A stretch of DNA of 64,000 nt, taken from Kaistia sp. 32K (lineage in GTDB: Bacteria > Pseudomonadota > Alphaproteobacteria > Rhizobiales > Kaistiaceae). Shown here in pieces: positions 42,879 to 51,155 of this stretch. A model generated the notes under the pieces. It did not search any database. It saw only the letters and a program-made list of their open reading frames with translations, and was not told the DNA's origin. The stretch is from the NCBI RefSeq assembly GCF_016629525.1, contig NZ_AP024269.1, positions 186,001 to 250,000 of the forward strand, in the 5' to 3' direction. Each line of letters begins with the position of its first letter. Within the stretch, counting starts at the first letter, position 1. Made by a program: the position numbers and the translations under genes.

Positions 42879-43577
42879 TTATGGCAGCATTGTCGGATGG
42901 CTGATGCCCTCGGCGATCTTCCATTCCTTCAAGAGAACCTGCCGCCGGCGCGGATAGCGCGTCTCCGTCACCACGAGATCGCTGATCCGCTCGGTGCGGA
43001 AATGGCGAAAATCCTGCCGCGTCTCGCACCAGGCGACGAGCATCCGCACCCGTTCGAAGAAGCCGAGCGCGAAGGGCCAGACCGTTCGTTTGGAGGCGGC
43101 GCCGGCCGCGTCCGTATAGGCGAAAGAGAGCTTCCGCTCCCGGCGGATCGCCGCGCGGACGAGGGCGAGGTCGACGCCCGGCGTCTCGGTCGAGCTCGTC
43201 CCGACCAAGAGCGCCGAACTGTCGAGATCCTCGCGCAGATCCGCCGGCAGCACGGCGGCGATCTTGGCGAGCGCGTTGCCGGCTGCCAGCGCCAGCCGGG
43301 GATCGGCGCGTTTCGACACCCAGCGCGAGCCGAGCACCAGCGCCTCGATCTCGTCCTCGGAAAACATCAGCGGCGGCAGCAGGAAGCCGGGCTTCAGGAT
43401 GTAGCCGACGCCGGCCTCGCCCTCGATCGACGCGCCCTGCGCCTGCAGCGTGGCGATGTCGCGATAGAGCGTGCGCAGGCTGACGCCGAGCTCGCCGGCA
43501 AGCACATGCCCGCTCACCGGCCGGCGATGGCGGCGCAGGATCTGGACCAGGTCGAGCAGGCGTTCGGAACGGGACAT
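42879..43577 (-). CDS. YafY-type HTH/WYL-domain transcriptional regulator
   Basis: 232 residues. N-terminal HTH_11 at about 4-60 (RLLDLVQILRRHRRPVSGHVLAGELGVSLRTLYRDIATLQAQG), then a WYL ligand-sensing domain (about 135-225) with KRTVWPFALGFFERVRMLVAWCETRQDFRHFRTERI. In this protein the WYL triad is VWP/.LVAW-like. It probably controls the adjacent VOC gene. Confidence 0.8.
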   Translation of the reverse strand: MSRSERLLDLVQILRRHRRPVSGHVLAGELGVSLRTLYRDIATLQAQGASIEGEAGVGYILKPGFLLPPLMFSEDEIEALVLGSRWVSKRADPRLALAAGNALAKIAAVLPADLREDLDSSALLVGTSSTETPGVDLALVRAAIRRERKLSFAYTDAAGAASKRTVWPFALGFFERVRMLVAWCETRQDFRHFRTERISDLVVTETRYPRRRQVLLKEWKIAEGISHPTMLP

Positions 43578-43942
43578 GCGGCATTCCTTTTACGCCATGA
43601 TGCCATAAACTGGCAGCAGTTGTAGCTAGGGGTAAGCAAGGCCCTTACCCAACCCTCTCCCAGGGGGGGAGGGCTTTGGCCCGGCGGGCTGCATCGGTCG
43701 GGGGAACCTGCCGAGGCGCGATGCGCTCCCTCTCCCCCTGGGAGAGGGTTGGGGTGAGGGCCCTTCGGCCTCACGACTTCCTCAGCCCGGAATCCGATCG
43801 ACAGACCCTCCCGCGCCCCTTTCGAGGATGACGGGCACTTCGCTGTGTCCTCGGCTGACTCCGGTTGACTCTCGATCACTTTGGAGTCGTATTAGAACAA
43901 ATAGAGAACATGAGAAGATGGATCGGGCAAGAACAGACGACG
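43578..43942. other. Intergenic region with repeats and the imuA promoter
   Basis: The left part (43641-43762) holds two CCCTCTCCC-type palindromic repeats in opposite orientation. The right part carries a promoter-like TTGACT at 43865-43870, TATTAG at 43890-43895 and the LexA box overlapping its downstream end. Confidence 0.5.
43895..43909. promoter_or_regulatory. LexA (SOS) box of the alphaproteobacterial type
   Basis: GAAC-AAATAGA-GAAC is the reverse complement of the rhizobial LexA consensus GTTC-N7-GTTC. It overlaps the end of a possible -10 (TATTAG) and precedes imuA by 33 bases, as in other SOS-controlled imuA-imuB-dnaE2 cassettes. Confidence 0.8.
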
Positions 43943-44752
43943 ATGAGTACCGCGAAGGCGACCCTTTCCGCATTGCGACAGCGCATTGCGACGATCGAGG
44001 CGACGGCCGGAATGCCGGGCGTCGCCTCGTCGCGGTCGCGCATCGCGATCGATCGCGACCTTGTCGACGCGGCGCTGGGCGGTGGGCTGGCGCGCGGTGC
44101 GCTGCATGAGATTCATGCCGCCACCGGCGCCGACAACATCGCCGCGAGCGGCTTCTCGCTGGCGCTGGCGCTGGCGGCCGCCCCCGCCGGCCGGCCGATC
44201 GTCTGGATCCGGCAGGATTATGCCGCGCAGGAGGGCGGCGGCCTCCATGGCGACGGCCTCGCCGCGCTCGGGCTCGATCCGGCGGCGCTGATCCTGGTTC
44301 GCCTGCGCGATTCCCTCGCCGTGCTGCGCGCCGGCGGCGAGGCGGCGCGCTGCGCAGCCCTCGGCGCCGTCATCGTCGAGCCCTGGGGCGAGCCGAAGGC
44401 GCTCGACCTGACGGTGCAGCGCCGCTTCCAGCTCGCCGCCGAGGCGTCGGGCGTGACGGTCTTCCTGCTTCGTCCCGGCGCGCGGCCGATGCCCGGCGGG
44501 GCGGAGACGCGCTGGCAGGTCGCCGCCGGCCCGGCGACGCCGCTTGCCATGAACGCGCCCGGCCACCCGACCTTCGACCTGACCTTGTTGCGCCATCGCC
44601 ACGGCCCTCCCGGCGGCCCGTGGCGGCTGGAGTGGAACCGCGATGAAAAGCTCTTCAAGCCCCCGGCGCTATTGCGCGATCCGGCTGCCGTTCCTCGCCT
44701 CGAACCGGCTGCGCCGCCGGCCGAACGCGCCGCATTCCGGCTTGCCGGCTGA
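43943..44752 (+). CDS. imuA: ImuA, SOS mutasome accessory protein
   Basis: 269 residues, related to RecA/SulA folds but lacking a full ATP site. Seen: LRQRIATIEA near the start, IDRDLVDAALGGGLARGALHEIHAATGADNIAASGF, PIVWIRQDYAAQEGGGLHGDGLAALGLDPAALILVR. ImuA links RecA to ImuB in error-prone translesion synthesis. ATG 43943 (MSTAKATLSALRQRI) is preferred because in-frame upstream starts at 43910 and 43865 overlap the LexA box or promoter. It overlaps imuB by 110 bases. Confidence 0.85.
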   Translation: MSTAKATLSALRQRIATIEATAGMPGVASSRSRIAIDRDLVDAALGGGLARGALHEIHAATGADNIAASGFSLALALAAAPAGRPIVWIRQDYAAQEGGGLHGDGLAALGLDPAALILVRLRDSLAVLRAGGEAARCAALGAVIVEPWGEPKALDLTVQRRFQLAAEASGVTVFLLRPGARPMPGGAETRWQVAAGPATPLAMNAPGHPTFDLTLLRHRHGPPGGPWRLEWNRDEKLFKPPALLRDPAAVPRLEPAAPPAERAAFRLAG

Positions 44753-46205
44753 GACGCCGCTCGTCATCGTCGAGAAGGCGAAGGGTGCGATTGCGATCGC
44801 CGCGCCCGACGCGGCGGCGATCGACCTCGGCCTCGCGCCGGGCCTGTCGCTGGCCGAGGCGCGGGCGCGGCTCTCCGATCTCGTCGTCGCCGAGCACGAC
44901 CCGGCCGCCGATGACGCGCTGGTGGAGGCGATCGCCGACTGGTGCGACCGCTACACGCCGCTCGTCGCCCGCCATGGCGCGCGCGGGCTGATGCTCGACA
45001 TCACCGGCGTCGCCCATCTCTTCAAGGGCGAGGCGGCGCTGCTCGACGACCTCCTGACCCGCCTCGACGGGCTTGGCCTGACCGCCTTCGGCGCGATCGC
45101 CGGCGCCCCGGCGACGGCCCGCGCGCTGGCGCGCTCGCCGCGCCGCACCGTGGTCGAGCCCGGCCGCGAGGCGTCGGCCGTGCGGCCGCTGCCGATCTCG
45201 GCGCTCGGGCTCGACCCGGCGCGGCTGCAGGCGCTGGCGCGGGCCGGACTGAAGACGGTCGGCGACCTGATCGATCGGCCGCGCGCGCCGCTCGCCGCCC
45301 GCTTCGGCGCCGATTGCGTCGAGCGGCTGGAGCGGCTCGCCGGGATTTTAGAGCATCCGATCTCGCCGCGCCGGCCGGTGCCGGCAGCACTCGCCGAGCG
45401 CATTTTCTTCCAGCCGATCGCGCACGCCGACGACATCGCGGCGACGCTCGCCCGCCTCGCCGCCGATGTCGCCTCGCTGCTCGAAACGCGCGGCGAGGGC
45501 GGGCGGAGTTTTGAGGCGAGCTTCTACCGCGTCGACGGCGACGTCCGCCGCATCACGGTCGCGACCGCCCGCCCGAACCGTGCGCCCAAAGCCATTGCAC
45601 GACTGTTTCACGAGAAACTGGACGCGCTTTCCGATCCGCTCGACGCCGGCTTCGGCTTCGACCTGATCCGCCTCGGCGCCTTCCGCACCGAGCCCTTCGT
45701 CGCCGCGCAGGCGAGCCTCGACGGCCACGCGCTCGACGACGAGGCGGTCGCCGACCTGGTCGACCGGCTCGGCGCCCGCTTCGGGCCGGAGCGCGTCCTT
45801 GGCTTCGTGCCCGAGGACACGCACATTCCCGAGCGGCGGACGCGTATGGTTCCCGTGTTCACGCTCGGCGCGGAAGAGCGATTGAACTGGGACGAGATGC
45901 CGGCGGCCGGTGAGCCGCCGCTTCGGCCCTTGAGCCTGTTCGATCCGCCCGAGCCGGTCGAGGCGCTGGGCGAGGTGCCGGACGGCCCGCCGCTCTCCTT
46001 CCGCTGGCGCCGCGTGCTGCACCAGGTGGCGCGAGCCGAGGGGCCGGAGCGCATCGCGCCGGAATGGTGGCGCGACGGGGGACCCGACCGCGACTATTTC
46101 CGCGTCGAGGATCGCAAGGGCGCCCGCTTCTGGCTCTATCGCGAGGGTTTTTATGCTGCCGACCGGCCGCAGCCGCGCTGGTTTTTGCACGGGCTGTTTG
46201 CATGA
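44643..46205 (+). CDS. imuB: ImuB, catalytically inactive Y-family polymerase-like mutasome hub
   Basis: 520 residues. The DinB/UmuC-like fold is visible (ETPLVIVEKAKGAIAIAAPDAAAIDLGLAPGLSLAEARA; LMLDITGVAHLFKGE; GLTAFGAIAGAPATARALAR), but the N-terminal metal-binding Asp block is replaced by AIRLPFLAS, as expected for ImuB, which scaffolds DnaE2 on the beta clamp. ATG 44643 lies inside imuA in another frame, giving a long coupled overlap. Confidence 0.9.
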   Translation: MKSSSSPRRYCAIRLPFLASNRLRRRPNAPHSGLPAETPLVIVEKAKGAIAIAAPDAAAIDLGLAPGLSLAEARARLSDLVVAEHDPAADDALVEAIADWCDRYTPLVARHGARGLMLDITGVAHLFKGEAALLDDLLTRLDGLGLTAFGAIAGAPATARALARSPRRTVVEPGREASAVRPLPISALGLDPARLQALARAGLKTVGDLIDRPRAPLAARFGADCVERLERLAGILEHPISPRRPVPAALAERIFFQPIAHADDIAATLARLAADVASLLETRGEGGRSFEASFYRVDGDVRRITVATARPNRAPKAIARLFHEKLDALSDPLDAGFGFDLIRLGAFRTEPFVAAQASLDGHALDDEAVADLVDRLGARFGPERVLGFVPEDTHIPERRTRMVPVFTLGAEERLNWDEMPAAGEPPLRPLSLFDPPEPVEALGEVPDGPPLSFRWRRVLHQVARAEGPERIAPEWWRDGGPDRDYFRVEDRKGARFWLYREGFYAADRPQPRWFLHGLFA

Positions 46206-46229
46206 GGATCCGGGCCTCGCACGCATCGG

Positions 46230-46392
46230 CCGTCATCCCGGCGAAGGCGGGTGAGGGTCCTCGCGGACAAGTTTTCTCCGTCGTCCCGCCCGCTCGCCGT
46301 CATCCCGGGCAAGCGTAGCGCGACCCGGGATCCATTTCAGCCGCCGGCGGCAGGCGGATGGATGGATCCCGGCTTTCGCCGGGATGACGGCG
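46230..46392. repeat. CGTCATCCC-type repeats between imuB and dnaE2
   Basis: Three palindromic units (starting near 46231, 46299 and 46357) interrupt the cassette: CGTCATCCCGGCGAAGGCGG, GTCATCCCGGGCAAGC...CCCGGGATCC and GGATCCCGGCTTTCGCCGGG. They insert about 215 bases between two genes that usually lie close together. Confidence 0.75.
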
Positions 46393-46422
46393 GAGGGGGC
46401 GTGTGCCGAGGATAGAAGCCCC

Positions 46423-49400
46423 ATGAGCGCCTATGCCGAACTCGCTGCGATGTCGAACTTCTCCTTTCTGGAGGGCGGCTCGCACGCGGCCGAGCTGATC
46501 ATCCAGGCGCATTCGCTGGGGCTGAAGGGGCTCGGCATCGCCGACCGCAACACTTTTGCTGGCATCGTCCGCGCCCATGACGCCTGGGGCAGCGAGGACT
46601 ATGGCAATGCGAGGGCGGCCGGGTTCCGCCTCGTCGTCGGGGTCCGGCTCGTCTTTCGCGATGGCACACCGGACATCCTCGCCTATCCGACGGATCTCGC
46701 CGCCTATGGCCGGCTCTGCCAGTTGCTCAGCCTCGGCAAGCGGCGGGCGCCGAAGGGCGAATGCCACATCGATTTCGACGATCTCGCGGCGCATGCCGAG
46801 GGCTCGCTCTTCATCCTGATGCCGCCGGCGTGGCTTGAGAGGGATCTCGCTCCGGATCTCGGCGCCGCGCTCGGCCGGCTCGCCGCGCTGGCGCCGGGGC
46901 GGACCTGGCTCGCCGCCGTGCTCTATCGCAAGGGCGATGACCGGCGCCGGCTCGCGAGCCTCTCGGCGCTCGCCCGGGATCACCGCGTCCGGATGCTCGC
47001 CGTCAACGACGTGCTTTATCACGCGCCGGAGAGACGGCCGCTGCAGGATGTTTTGACCTGCATCCGCGCGAAGACGACGATCGAGAAGGCGGGCCGGCTT
47101 CTCGCGATGAATGCCGAGCGGCATTTGAAGCCGGGCGTCGAGATCGAGCGCCTGTTCCGCGATTTTCCCGGCGCTGTGGCGGAGACCGCGCGCTTCCTCG
47201 GCCAGATCCGCTTCACCCTCGACGAGATCCAGTACGAATATCCGCATGAGACGGTGCCGGACGGGATGACGCCGCAGGCGCATCTGGAGGCGCTGGCGCG
47301 GGAGGGAGCGCGAAAACGCTATCCGGACGGCGTGCCGGCCGCCGTGACGACGACGCTTGCCAAGGAACTCGCCATGATCGGGGCGCTCGGCTATGCGCCC
47401 TATTTCCTCACCGTGCACGACATCGTCGCCTTCGCCACCGGGCGCGGCATCCTCTGCCAGGGGCGTGGCTCCGCCGCCAATTCCGCCGTCTGCTATTGCC
47501 TCGGCGTCACCTCGGTCGACCCGAGCCAGTACCAGCTGCTGTTCGAGCGCTTTCTCTCGCCGGAGCGGCGCGAGCCGCCGGATATCGACGTCGATTTCGA
47601 GCATGAGCGGCGCGAGGAGGTGATCCAGTACATCTATGAGCGCTATGGCCGCGACCGCGCCGCCATTTGCGGCACGGTGATCGCCTATCGGACGAAGAGC
47701 GCCATCCGCGAGGTCGGAAAGGCGATGGGCCTGTCGGAGGACGTCATACTGGCGCTCGGCGGCACGGTCTGGGGTGGCGGCTGGGGCTCGTCCGTGCAGG
47801 ACAAGCATATTCGCGACTCCGGCCTCGATCCGCGAAACCCGATGATCGAGCGCGTGGTCAAGCTGGCGATGGAGCTGCGCGGCTTCCCGCGCCACCTCTC
47901 GCAGCATGTCGGCGGCTTCGTGCTGACCGAGAAGCTTTTGAACGACCTGGTGCCGAGCGGCCCGGCGGTGATGAAGGACCGAAGCTTCATCGAATGGGAC
48001 AAGGACGACATCGACACGGTGAAGATGATGAAGGTCGACGTGCTGGCGCTCGGCATGCTGACCTGCATCCGCAAGGCTTTTGATCTCATCGCGGAATCAG
48101 GCGGCGAGCGCTACGCGCTGCACACGATCCCCTGGGAGGATCCGGCCGTCTACGACATGCTCTGCACGGGCGATTCGATCGGCGTGTTCCAGGTCGAGAG
48201 CCGGGCGCAGATGAACATGCTGCCGCGCCTGCGCCCGCGAGAATTCTACGATCTCGTCATCCAGGTGGCGATCGTTCGCCCCGGGCCGATCCAGGGCGAC
48301 ATGGTGCATCCCTATCTGCGTCGCCGGCAGGGGATCGAGGACGTCACTTTTCCCTCGCCGTCGCCGGAGCATGGCCCGGCCGATGAGCTCCGTCAGGTGC
48401 TGGGGCGGACGCTCGGCGTGCCGCTGTTCCAGGAACAGGCGATGAGCCTCGCCATGGTGGCGGCGCGCTTCTCGCCGGCAGACGCCAACGGGCTGCGCCG
48501 CGCCATGGCGACGTTCCGCCATCTCGGCACCATGCACAAATATGAGAGCATGATGGTCGAGGGCATGGTCCGGCGCGGCTATGAGCGCGCCTTCGCCGAG
48601 CGCTGCTTCAACCAGATCCGTGGCTTCGGCGAATACGGCTTTCCCGAGAGCCACGCCGCGAGCTTCGCCCGCCTCGTCTATGTCTCCGCCTGGATCAAGT
48701 GCCACCACCCGGCCGCCTTCGCCGCGGCGCTCTTGAATTCGCAGCCGATGGGTTTTTACGCGCCGGCGCAGATCGTCCGCGATGCCGCCGATCACGCCGT
48801 GCCGATCCGTCCTGTCGATATCAATGCGAGCCTCTGGGACAACACGCTGGAGCCGACGGAAGATGGGCTGGCGCTGCGGCTCGGCTTCCGCCAGATCGAC
48901 GGCTTTCGCGAGGACTGGGCGGAGAGGATCGCGGCCAGGCGCGGCGCGGGCTTCGCGGCGATGGACGATCTCGTCCGCTATACCGGGCTCGAGCGGCGCG
49001 CCTATGAAAAACTCGCCGATGCCGATGCGCTGCGCTCGCTTGGGCTCGACCGGCGGCAGGGGCTCTGGGAAGTGCGACGCCTGCCGAGCTCCGAGATCCT
49101 GCCGCTCTTCGCCGCCGCCGACGCGGCCGAGCTCGGCCGCGAGCAGGACACGCCGCTGCCTTCCATGCCGCTTTCCGAGCACGTCGTCGCCGATTACCAG
49201 ACGCTCCGCCTGTCCCTGAAGGCGCATCCGATGAGTTTTCTGCGCGAGCGCTACACGGCCGAGCGCATCCTGTCGGCGGCGGCGATCTCAGCGCTTTCAG
49301 ACGGCGCCTTCGCGAAGACGGCCGGCGTCGTGCTGGTGCGGCAGCGGCCGGGCAAGGGCAATGTCGTGTTCATGACGCTCGAGGACGAGACTGGCATCGT

Positions 49401-49689
49401 CAATGTCGTCGTCTGGACGCGGCTGTTCGACACCTTCCGCCGCACCATCATCGGCGCCAAGCTGGTGCTGGTCGAGGGCAACATCCAGAAGAGCCCGGAG
49501 GGCATCGTGCATCTCGTCGCGCGAAAGTTGGTCGACCGGACGAGCGATCTCGACCATCTCGCCGAGGACCGCCGGCCGAAACTCGATCCCGCCCGCGCCG
49601 ACGAATTCGCCCACCCGAGTCGCCCGAGCCACCCCGGGAGCCACCCGCGCAACGTCCGCATCATCCCGAAATCGCGGGATTTTCACTGA
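46423..49689 (+). CDS. dnaE2: DnaE2 (ImuC), error-prone DNA polymerase III alpha subunit
   Basis: 1088 residues. PHP domain at 1-270 (YAELAAMSNFSFLEGGSHAAELI), then the C-family polymerase core with the catalytic PPDIDVDFEHERREE, EVIQYIYERYGRDRAA and KMMKVDVLALGMLT. The C-terminal OB fold (about 965-1050) has GVVLVRQRPGKGNVVFMTLEDETGIVNVVVW. It performs translesion synthesis with ImuA and ImuB after DNA damage. ATG 46423 is preferred because an earlier in-frame ATG at 46384 lies inside a repeat. It is induced from the LexA-controlled promoter at 43.9 kb, unless the repeats insulate it. Confidence 0.93.
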   Translation: MSAYAELAAMSNFSFLEGGSHAAELIIQAHSLGLKGLGIADRNTFAGIVRAHDAWGSEDYGNARAAGFRLVVGVRLVFRDGTPDILAYPTDLAAYGRLCQLLSLGKRRAPKGECHIDFDDLAAHAEGSLFILMPPAWLERDLAPDLGAALGRLAALAPGRTWLAAVLYRKGDDRRRLASLSALARDHRVRMLAVNDVLYHAPERRPLQDVLTCIRAKTTIEKAGRLLAMNAERHLKPGVEIERLFRDFPGAVAETARFLGQIRFTLDEIQYEYPHETVPDGMTPQAHLEALAREGARKRYPDGVPAAVTTTLAKELAMIGALGYAPYFLTVHDIVAFATGRGILCQGRGSAANSAVCYCLGVTSVDPSQYQLLFERFLSPERREPPDIDVDFEHERREEVIQYIYERYGRDRAAICGTVIAYRTKSAIREVGKAMGLSEDVILALGGTVWGGGWGSSVQDKHIRDSGLDPRNPMIERVVKLAMELRGFPRHLSQHVGGFVLTEKLLNDLVPSGPAVMKDRSFIEWDKDDIDTVKMMKVDVLALGMLTCIRKAFDLIAESGGERYALHTIPWEDPAVYDMLCTGDSIGVFQVESRAQMNMLPRLRPREFYDLVIQVAIVRPGPIQGDMVHPYLRRRQGIEDVTFPSPSPEHGPADELRQVLGRTLGVPLFQEQAMSLAMVAARFSPADANGLRRAMATFRHLGTMHKYESMMVEGMVRRGYERAFAERCFNQIRGFGEYGFPESHAASFARLVYVSAWIKCHHPAAFAAALLNSQPMGFYAPAQIVRDAADHAVPIRPVDINASLWDNTLEPTEDGLALRLGFRQIDGFREDWAERIAARRGAGFAAMDDLVRYTGLERRAYEKLADADALRSLGLDRRQGLWEVRRLPSSEILPLFAAADAAELGREQDTPLPSMPLSEHVVADYQTLRLSLKAHPMSFLRERYTAERILSAAAISALSDGAFAKTAGVVLVRQRPGKGNVVFMTLEDETGIVNVVVWTRLFDTFRRTIIGAKLVLVEGNIQKSPEGIVHLVARKLVDRTSDLDHLAEDRRPKLDPARADEFAHPSRPSHPGSHPRNVRIIPKSRDFH

Positions 49690-50386
49690 AGGGGTGAGAC
49701 AAGGCTTAATCTGACGCGCCGTCGCCAGCCCCAAGCTCGCCGTCATCCCGGCCTCCGAGCCGGGATCCATTCAGCCGGGTTGTGCGCCACGTGCGCTCCC
49801 GAGCGCGCGTCGGCATGGATCCCTGCTTTCGCAGGGATGACGGCGGAGTGTGGTTGGTCCTATCCGGCCTTGCAGGGACGCCGTACGTCCTTCGAGACGG
49901 CTTGCTCCGCAAGCCTCCTCAGGATGATGGGGCTCTGCCCGGATGAAGGCGAGCGCGGCGAGGCAGATCCTTTTGCTAGCCTCACACTCGTCGTCATCCC
50001 GGCCTCCGAGCCGGGATCCATTCCCGCCGGGTTGTGCGCCACGTGGGCTCCCGAGCCCGCGTCGGGATGGATCCCTGCTTTCGCAGGGATGACGGTGGAG
50101 TGTGGTTGGTCCTGTCCGGCCTTGCAGCGCACCGTTCTCATCCTCCTGAGGTGCTTCGCGTGAGCGAAGCCTCGAAGGAGGATCCAGCGTCCACTCCCGC
50201 TCGAAGATGAAGTCAGAGGCGTTCCCTGGACCCTCCTTCGAGGCCCGGCTTCGCCGGGCACCTCAGGATGATGGTCGAGTTGTGGAAATGCAGTCAGGGA
50301 GCATGGCCTCGGCGGGCCAGACACTCAGGCTGATAGTCCAGCTGGTGGATGGGCCTGGAGGCCAAGGGCCTCACAGCCTCCGCCCC
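49690..50386. repeat. Gene-free stretch made of three repeat families
   Basis: About 700 bases with no gene. Family A (CGTCATCCCGG...CCGGGATCCATT) starts near 49740 and 49992, each paired with an inverted GGATCCCTGCTTTCGCAGGG unit (about 49815-49842 and 50069-50096), giving two near-identical tandem modules. Family C (cctcaggatg / ctcgaaggagg type) lies at about 49880-49930, 50136-50182 and 50226-50275. The stretch would fold into strong hairpins in either direction. Confidence 0.75.
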
Positions 50387-50695
50387 TCAATGCTCCAGAT
50401 CGTAGACCAGGATGCCGTCCGTGCCGCCTTCCGCCGCCGCGACGATGGCGGCGCCGACTTTCGCGTGCTCCTCGTCGGCCAGATACTGGTCGCGGGCTGC
50501 CGCGTCGCGGAAGGTCACGATGAAGCCCTCCGAAAAACCCTTGTCGAGGCCTTCCGGGCTCATGTTGTTGCCGACGAAGATGTTGATCAGCCCGTCGATG
50601 CGGGGGCGGAGCGCCAGCAGCGCGTCGACGATCGCCACCTTGGTCGAGGCGGTGGTGTCGGCGCGGTAGTGGATGAAGACGCAGTGGGAAATCAT
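50387..50695 (-). CDS. Dabb (stress-responsive alpha/beta barrel) domain protein
   Basis: 102 residues: MISHCVFIHYRADTTASTKVAIVDALLALRPRIDGLINIFVGNNMSPEGLDKGFSEGFIVTFRDAAARDQYLADEEHAKV. The HCVF...L..RIDGL...GxNxSPEGLxxGF..GFxVxF.D..ARDxYL pattern is the dimeric alpha/beta barrel (Dabb) family. Function is unknown; some members are stress-induced. ATG 50695 has GGAGGAC about 12 nt upstream. It stands alone among repeats. Confidence 0.75.
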   Translation of the reverse strand: MISHCVFIHYRADTTASTKVAIVDALLALRPRIDGLINIFVGNNMSPEGLDKGFSEGFIVTFRDAAARDQYLADEEHAKVGAAIVAAAEGGTDGILVYDLEH

Positions 50696-51155
50696 GATTC
50701 TGGAATGTCCTCCGGCGCGCAGCATAGGCGGGGCCGGGGCGGGACGTCACCTGTTTCGAACGCCGCACGGGGGCTGTCCGATTGAGGTCTGTCCAGCGAA
50801 GTCCAAAGCAAGACCCTCACCCAACCCTCTCCCGCAAGCGGGCGAGGGCTTTTTGGCCGGCGGGCTTCATGGGTGGACGGAGCTCTATCCGTTTCGGCCG
50901 TTCAAAAGACCCTCGATGCAACACTGAGGCGCGGGTTCCTCTCTCCGCGAGCGGATGTGGGCATTTTCGCTCGCGGCCGTCAGGGGGCGGCAATCGGACC
51001 GCTGGGCCGGCAGGCTGATGCGATGCGAGGACGACGCGCTGACCCGGCCCGGCCTTGAGCGGGAAGATCGACGCAGCGCGCAAAAAAAAGCCCTCTCCCG
51101 CTTGCGGGAGAGGGTTGGGGTGAGGGGCCTTCTTCGAAGACCCGGAACGCGGGCC
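50696..51155. repeat. Intergenic stretch with CCCTCTCCC-type repeats
   Basis: 460 bases without a convincing gene. Two units of the CCCTCTCCCGCAAGCGGG type lie at about 50812-50847 and 51090-51127, in opposite orientation (CACCCAACCCTCTCCC versus GAGGGTTGGGGTGAGGGG). The remainder is unique GC-rich sequence without recognised features. Confidence 0.65.

Noticed and set aside
46300..47907. 535-codon minus-strand ORF opposite dnaE2
   Set aside because: It covers the PHP and polymerase region of dnaE2, which is certain on the plus strand.
49690..50386. CRISPR array suggested by regularly recurring palindromes
   Set aside because: Units are of several families, differ in spacing, lie in both orientations and have no uniform unique spacers. 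No cas gene is near.
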